Below the pieces are notes generated by a model that saw nothing but the letters and a program-made list of their open reading frames with translations, was not told the origin of the DNA and did not search any database. The position numbers and the translations under genes were made by a program. 64,000 nt of DNA from Theropithecus gelada (taxonomy: Eukaryota; Chordata; Mammalia; Primates; Cercopithecidae). Positions within the stretch are counted from its first letter, which is position 1, and each line of letters begins with the position of its first letter. The stretch lies in the NCBI RefSeq assembly GCF_003255815.1, contig NC_037681.1, positions 61,891,690 through 61,955,689 of the forward strand, read 5' to 3'. Shown here in pieces: positions 57,256-64,000 of the stretch.

Positions 57256-59689
57256 ATTTTTAAAGTAATAAAATGACGTGATCGGTGATTTGTTATTATT
57301 TAAACACCCAAAATATTTTCGTTAAAGCAAACACATTGCTTTGGGTGTTTTTCCCTTTGGGCTATTTTATTCTTTTCCTACTGCTTGTCTAGGGACTTGA
57401 ACAGCTTAAAAGGTTTGATGATGAAAACAGAGATCCCCTTCATATTTACCAGGAAGCACTTAATGGAGGACACTGGTGTCTTTGAAAGTGCTCTGTTCAT
57501 ACTTTCAGTACCGGAAAGTAAAACATCACCCTTGGGACGTTAAGCCGTTCCCTTGTCCAGGTTAATGTGATCTCCAAATTTGACATTGCAAATCAAAGCC
57601 AATCAAAGATGTTGCAATAGACCCTGAGAAACATCTTTTTGCTACATCTAAATAGGAAGATTTGTCCCACATTATTGCACTGGTGGCTCCCTAGCTATGC
57701 AAAACACAATCAACATTTCCTCTACTCAGAGAGAGAACTCAAATCGCTAAATTATGTTTCTTATTTCGTTTGAAAGATTGTCAAGATAGCAAAGTGAATG
57801 AATGTTTATCTGTGGAAGCCAACACAGTTTGTTTTCTTTCTAATATCTCAGATAGATGCAGAATCATCTATATGCTCTTTGTCCCTCAAAGGAACACAAA
57901 AGAACGTACTTAATATTTCATTTGCGTTTCTCTAATATCTCCAGAACACACATTCTCTAAATCCTACTTCAACAGAAATCTCCTTTTAAAAAAATCCACT
58001 TTGTATCTTTCAAATATAAGGTTAAAATAGTTTTTTCCAAATGTTCAGTTAATGAAAAGTATTTTTTACAGGAGGGGACACAAAATACCCAATTATATTT
58101 ACATGACATCTATAGTATAGACTCTCAGTGGAACTCATCTGACCCCAGAGAAAGGGACTCTAGCATAAATGTGAGATGGAGAGATTGGATATTTTTTCAA
58201 TCTCATATTTAGAGCGTGGTTTCCAGAAAGCAGGTCTCCATCCCTTCTATCTGACCAGCCCATTTCCCTGGGGCCTGTCAGCGGGCTGCATGCAGGGTCA
58301 GTCACATGATAGGGATGGCTTCATATTTCTCCTTCAGTATTGTTCAGAGGAACAGTAATTAAAGTAAGATTGATCTAAGTTCTGAAGCAACCCTAGAGAG
58401 GGGAATTTTCAAATCCTGGAAATATATACTTAAATATTCTGAATTTAATCATACTGAGATTAATGTTGGCAGCACATGAAATCAGTCCATATCGTTTTCC
58501 TTAGAGGGAATTAAAACATTGGCATTGCTAGTCAAACTAATATATCTTTGGTCCTGACTCACTGATTTACTTGAAGTCTGGAATATTTACATTGGGTGAA
58601 TGAACAATATAAATGAAAAAGCAGCTGTACATATGGGCCAACAAACATCAATAATTTAATTATTTTCCTCCATAGCAGATAGAGAGAAATAACTTATGGG
58701 GCCAATGGGAACATTAAAATAAGCTTGTCTCTCTTGGCTAGTAAATCTGAAGAAAATACTTTATCTCTGCCAGGGCAATATTCCTAGAAAAGCTTTCTTA
58801 AGCCCAAGTAAGTTTAACACTCCTTCAAATGTCATGGTCTAATCATGTGCAAAGACTCCTCTATAATTCCATAATTCTCTAGTGAGGGACAGGGAAAAAT
58901 ACTTTCCTTTGGTTTGTAGAGAATGGGGGTTTAACACAAATTAAGGAATATTCATGGAAGATAATCTTCCACTTCTTCCACTTTACTATTTATATACCAC
59001 TGTACAAAGTTTGTAATATTACCTTTGTCCTTGGGAATAGCTAAGTGACTTTCCAAAGTCCATAAATACCAGTTGGGGAAATTTGTATTCAGAGGAGTAA
59101 AAGAAAAAAATGGAAATGGATTTGAGAAACATAATAACATCTGCTAGGTTTGGAAAATATGATTTTCCTCAAGTCATTTTGTGTGATTCACATCCAAGCT
59201 TAGAATAATGTTCCAATTTATTAGGCTGTGTTGTGGTTCCAGTTATAGTTTATTTTTTAACTGTAATCAGTTTTACATATAATCTTACTAACCTGAACAG
59301 AACTTTTTAATAAAAATTAAATCATTTTACTTTGGCACTTTTAATATAAAATAGTAAAAATTTTAATTGCAAAAGAGCACAGAGCTATGAACTAGCACAT
59401 GGTTAAAATATGACTGAGGAGCTTGTGTGACTTCGAAGCTGAGCATTCATTAGTACTAGGGTTTCCCTCCCAAGAACACAGTACCTTAATCCACCACCAA
59501 AAATATATACCACATACATGTATTTGATGGGAATGATTCGTGAATGGTCTACTCACAAGGCTTTCTGCTCTCCCAAACTGTGACCAGATGGATTATATGC
59601 AGATAATGGAATAAATTTAACTTGCAAGTTGCTTTGGGATCATGAAAAGGATATGGAAGAGAGGATAATACCACATTGCTGGTTTCCAG
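57256..59689. other. No recognised feature (about 2.4 kb)
   Basis: AT-rich, no recognised repeat. Frames of about 60 codons (58176-58358 plus, 58952-59140 minus) have no domain. Confidence 0.4.
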
Positions 59690-59830
59690 TTCTAGTTCAA
59701 CCACCTATGAATCTGGACAAGTCCTGGTCGCTCTGATCCTTTTGGTGTTCTTATCTGAACTTGTGAGTAGTAATACCTGAGAGGATTTTTTAAGAATCAA
59801 GTGTACAAGTTACAATTAAGGAACAGTCTA
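59690..59830 (+). mobile_element. MIR SINE, diverged
   Basis: Weak sense MIR: 'tctagttcaaccacctatga', 'tctggacaagtcctgg', 'ttcttatctgaacttgtgag', 'gtaatacctgagaggatt' track the MIR core. Confidence 0.5.
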
Positions 59831-59999
59831 CCAAAACCAGAAAGATTAATTTTTTCTCCACACAAACAGTTCTTTAGGGAGAAGAAGTAAGCATTCTTTC
59901 ATAATCCAAAATATTAACAGATATACAGGAAACATTTTGCAACATAAGAAGCCTAATCTATTGTCTGCATTGATACCAATGTCAGAGCTTTCAACTTGT

Positions 60000-60915
60000 A
60001 AACTGTGAAGAACACTTGAAACTCAATAGTAAGAAAATAATCCAATTAAAAAATGAACAAAAGAAAAAATATAGGCAAAATACTTGAACAGACACCTTTT
60101 CAAAGAAGGTATACAGATGGATGGCAAATAAGCACATGAAAAGGTGTTCAACATCACCAGTCATTAGAGAAGCACAAATTAAAATCACAATGAGGTATTA
60201 CTATACACCTGTAAGAATGGTTAACACTCTTTAGAATGGAAATACCAAGTACTGAGGCGAATGCAGAGCAACTGAGACTCTCATACATTGCTGGTGAAAA
60301 TGCAAGGTAGAACAACTACTCTGGAAAACAGTTTTACAGTTTCTTAATAATGTTTTACTAAAAGTTGTATATACACTTACCAGAAATCCACCTCTGGGAT
60401 TTACCCCAGATAAATGAATATTGATGTTCACACAAAAATCTATACATGAATGTTTATAGCAGTTCTATGCATAATTGCTAAAACTCAAAATGTTTTATAT
60501 GTGCTTTAGTGAGTAAATGAATGAATAAACAGTGGCACATCCATTCAAACAGTGAAATACTACTCACCAACAACAAGTAAAGAACTACTGGTACACAAAA
60601 CAAAGGATTTATGCTGAGTGAAAGAAACTAGTCCCTGAAGGTTACATGCTGCAAAATTCTATGTATACGACATTACCCAAAGTAAAAAAACTAGCTTGAG
60701 AACAAGTAAGTGGTCACCAGCGGTTGAGAGTGGATGACATTGTGTCTCTAAGGGGGAAGCAAAAGGAAGTTTGTAGGGTTAGAAACTGTTCTGTATCCTA
60801 ATCATGGTAGTGGTTACACAAATCTATACATGTGTTAAGATCAATAGTGCTGTACACAAGAAAAACTGAATTTTACTCTATGAAAAATTTCAAAGTAAAA
60901 TTTAAAAGTGACACT
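60000..60915 (+). mobile_element. Old L1M 3' portion
   Basis: Sense L1 covering the ORF2 C-terminus and 3' UTR: 'gaacaaaagaaaaaatatag', 'gcacatgaaaaggtgttcaa', 'catcaccagtcattagagaa', 'tacattgctggtgaaaatgc', then 'gtggtcaccagcggttgaga' and an A-rich end. Stops are frequent. L1MB to L1ME grade. Confidence 0.85.
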
Positions 60916-62339
60916 GTATATCAGTCTACTATTCAAGACTTTTTGGGATTATTCACTTTGTACTGAATAAAATTCACACTTCAAGGCAATTTTCCTCCTT
61001 CATCTTCTACCACTTCTCTCGTCTTCCCTCAGTATATAATTATCAACAGGCAGCTAATTAATGCTTGTGTATTTAAATCTCAGATTTTACATATACATAA
61101 TGATGAAATGTATTTAACGTGAAATTTTAAACGGATGTCTTCTCTGTACAATTTTAACTATTCAAATATTTGCAAATATCCGGATGGACAATATTTTTCA
61201 CTGTCTCTAGCTATTCGGCACTTTTCCAACATTGAAGTCTTGTATATTAATATTTCCAGTCCCTAAAGGAAAAGTAGTTTTTCATGTCAAATGAATTATT
61301 GCATTTATGTCTCACTGTCTACAAAGTTGGTCAATATCCTCAGTTCAATGTTTCTGAATCATTACCTATATTTGCATGCTCAGAACTAAGAAAGTCACAC
61401 TGTTAGAATTTATATTGATATCTCTCTCTATATATATATGTATATAGATAGATATATAGATATAGATATCCCCATTTAAACTTTTGAAAATCTGGTGTAA
61501 GTTAACATTTGGAGTATTCCTAGCCTCCTACCCTGTGCCTTTTTTCGTGTGAACTATCACCTTCACCCACAAATTTAATTTCTAGTCATCTGTATATCCT
61601 CTGACTGACTTTTCAAAATTCTGTTCAAGAGAGGTAACTAAGAAGTAACATGTTGATTGGACCCCGAGTGATTACCAAAGAACCTTAACAAGAAAAAGTG
61701 ACAACTGAAGAAAAAATTCAGTACTCTTTAAATTCCACATAACATGATCACAATAATCTTGCCAAGAGCAAAACTACATTTTAAAATAATGTGGATTGTC
61801 TTAGAAAGCAGTCAAGGGGAAATGTTCAAGGCTAATAGCAGGGTGCAGCAGGACAAATGGGATGTGGGCAGGTAGGGAGTTCTCCCTATGTCCCTGTGGA
61901 AATCACGCACCCATGTGTAATTTTATCCTTGAGAAGTTACTCAAGGGAACTGGACACATACCCTGACCCCAAAATATCCATTCTGCTAACTTCACAAGGC
62001 CTAAAATACAACCACAAATTACTTGTCACTTTTAGTCTAGAGAAAATAAAGAAGTAAAAAGGGCATGGGCCCTGACTCCAATGGGTCTCATAAGTTAGAA
62101 AACAAAAACTCTTGTTTGAAATAATTCATGAACAAATAAAGGTACAGTTCCACAGGAAAAGATCCACAAACAGAAGGAAATCAGAGATGATGGAAGAGTG
62201 GAAAGTATTCAAAAGCTTTTTATAAGAACCGAGGCTTGGTCTGAGCCTTGAGTAACTAACATGCAAAGAGGAAACGGGAGTTCATTCTGGAAAAATGGAT
62301 TGAACACAGGGTGCCAAGAGGTATAGCACCACAACTTCA
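60916..62339. other. No recognised feature except an AT microsatellite
   Basis: No named repeat apart from the tract at 61419-61470. Confidence 0.4.
61419..61470. repeat. Compound (CT)n-(TA)n-(GATA)n microsatellite
   Basis: 'atctctctctatatatatat' followed by 'agatagatatatagatatag'. Three adjoining simple repeats. Confidence 0.9.
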
Positions 62340-62510
62340 TTGGCTTTGAGTATAGCCCATCATTACAATATATGTTTTTACTTACAACATTTTTAATAAA
62401 GTATTTTCATTATTTTTCTCTGATGCTATCCAAGAAAGGAGCAAATGAGAAGGGAAGGCAGATTTTCTTCCTCTCAAATCTAATTTATGCATTCAACCTT
62501 TCTCCTTGAG
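62340..62510. repeat. Inverted repeat C, left arm
   Basis: Reverse complement recurs at 63076-63251. Positions 62341-62409 match 63182-63250 at 66 of 69 bases ('cattacaatatatgttttta' is shared exactly). 'ctctgatgctatccaagaaa' is also shared, and the inner part falls to roughly 80%. No transposon family recognised. Confidence 0.88.
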
Positions 62511-63075
62511 AGCTGAAGCAGACTTCATAACCCAGAAAAAAGAGCCAGGACATTGATGTTCTAAACAAATGACTAAATTATCCCTGTTTCCTTTACCTGA
62601 AATACCGGAATATAAGGTTAAATTAAAAAGTATATTACCAGCAAAGCTTAAACAAAGTTATGTGCACTGTAAAACTAAGAGTAAATGGTTCTTGTCTTAA
62701 ATACAGTCTAAATACTGTCAAATTGTCTAGAAGACATAGTTTTTCCTTACAGCCCTGGGATGCTGGGAAAATTGCTATACTATCTTACATATACATTCTT
62801 GAATTAACCAACAGAAACACAAACATACACAAAGCACACAGCTGAAATAAAACACAAGAAAGCTAGAACCCTTGATTTAAAAACAGAAAAAAAAAATACA
62901 TTTCCTGCCTGCTCTACCCAGTAGTAACTTTAAATATAGATACATGGTATCTAGAGCAGGGGAAATATTTATAGCAGAATTGAAACTGGGAGAATTCCCA
63001 GGAGACTAAGTGTGGGACTTTTTTGGTTTTGATTTTTTTTTTCTTTTCTCAGAAAGGACAGTGTATTTTAGAATT
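62511..63075. other. Unrecognised spacer of inverted repeat C
   Basis: 565 bp of AT-rich DNA with no repeat family or coding potential that I can see. Confidence 0.4.
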
Positions 63076-63251
63076 CCCAAGAAGAAAGGTCAAATGAGAA
63101 AATTAGTTTTGAGAGGGTGGAAATCTGCTTCCCCTTCTCATCTTGTTTCTTTCTTGGATAGCATCAGAGGAAAAAAAATGTTGAAAATATTTTATTAAAA
63201 ACGTTGTAAGTAAAAACATATATTGTAATGATGGGCTATATTCAAAGCCAA
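63076..63251. repeat. Inverted repeat C, right arm
   Basis: Partner of 62340-62510. Together with the spacer the structure spans about 910 bp. It could be terminal inverted repeats of an unnamed DNA element or a local inverted duplication. Confidence 0.88.
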
Positions 63252-63604
63252 TTTGGGGTTAAAGTCTGGTAATCTCAAGGAGGCCATGGGCCTTTAAAGT
63301 AAAACAAAGTTTGTACTAATCTAACTTTTGCCATCTAGCAACCTATTAAGACTTGCCATCAAATAAGTCAAAAGCAAAAAGGTTACATATCTTCTTATCT
63401 TTACAGAAAGATTTTCTTTGCTAAACAAGAAAACTGAGAAGAATAAAGTTTCTAAAAGAAATTCAAGAATCCCGAAGAAATAGGCTTAAATGATTGTCAT
63501 AGAATTGCTGAATATTAAATTAATACGTATGAAATGTTTATATTTGTAGTTATAATCCAAAATATTTATACCCTGCAAAGTAACTGCAGATATGAAGTGA
63601 AGTG
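63252..63604. other. No recognised feature
   Basis: AT-rich spacer between inverted repeat C and the MLT1-type LTR. Nothing recognisable. Confidence 0.4.
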
Positions 63605-64000
63605 GCAGAGTATAATAGTTGCTTATTGCTGTGTAACAACCCTCCAAATTTAATGGCTTATAACACTTATTTTCTAAACGTTTTTGAGTCAGAAATCCTC
63701 GTACTACTTAACTGGGACCCTGTTTCAGATTATCTCACAGGCATCAAGGTACTGCAATGGGCTGCAGTCATCTCAAGGCTTGACTGGGGAAGGATCCTTT
63801 TCATAGCTCATTTATATGACTGTTGGCAGGAATTACTTTCTTACGGCTGTTGGCTAGAGGCTGCCCTCTGTCCCTTGCCATGTGGACCTTTCTAGAGGGC
63901 AGCTCACACATAGAAGCTTGTTTCATCAAAGCAAGCAAGAGGATACAAAGAGAGAGTCAAAACATGATGGAAGCTTCATGCTTTTATAATCTAATCCCTC
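63605..64000 (-). mobile_element. MLT1-type LTR (ERVL-MaLR), cut by the window end
   Basis: Antisense LTR. 'ttgcttattgctgtgtaac' and 'aatggcttataacac' are the complement of an MLT1 3' end. 'gctgcagtcatctcaaggct', 'tgactggggaaggatcctt' and 'ccatgtggacctttctagag' follow in family order. The remainder lies beyond position 64000. The 97-codon frame at 63602-63895 is LTR sequence. Confidence 0.72.

Overview
This window is primate nuclear DNA and reads as a gene-poor, AT-rich stretch built from layers of transposable elements. I recognise no host protein-coding exon, tRNA, rRNA or CRISPR array. The longer open frames lie in LINE-1, Alu, retroviral or microsatellite sequence, or match no family I know. 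The Alu and L1PA insertions place the host among catarrhine primates. Base changes in the youngest Alu (10884-11182) and the youngest L1 (26277-27207) look like the Old World monkey versions of these families rather than the human ones, so a macaque, baboon or guenon-type genome is my best guess (inference from memory of the families).

Layout. 1-8.4 kb: a short L1 3' end, a MIR3, a GATA microsatellite, one Alu, and long stretches without a recognised feature. 8.5-16.4 kb: a nearly full-length old L1 (L1MA/L1PB grade) in antisense, carrying a younger AluY with a perfect 12-bp target duplication. 16.7-25 kb: old L1 tails, a MIR, a Tigger-type DNA element, an L1 piece split by an Alu, and a complete but dead mariner transposon. 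25.7-28.2 kb: an Alu, a young 5'-truncated L1 with a 17-bp target duplication, an old L1 tail and a MER30. 28.4-36.3 kb: two inverted repeats of unrecognised sequence, MIR, MER20, three Alus and a complete MER1A. 37-40.5 kb: a TATC microsatellite, a C-rich/G-rich tract, an Alu with an internal duplication and an MLT1 LTR. 42.6-47.5 kb: old antisense L1 sequence and a complete MaLR provirus with both LTRs. 47.5-64 kb: mostly unrecognised sequence with a tiny L1 end, MER5A, a retroviral LTR, L1M pieces, a third inverted repeat (62.3-63.3 kb) and an MLT1 LTR running off the end.

The genes here do not work together: the coding content is decayed transposon protein (LINE ORF1/ORF2, mariner transposase, MaLR internal region). 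The most unusual signals are three inverted repeats of non-recognised sequence. The best is a 75-bp arm pair around a 76-base spacer at 32074-32299, matching at 70 of 75 positions, which could fold into a long hairpin if transcribed.
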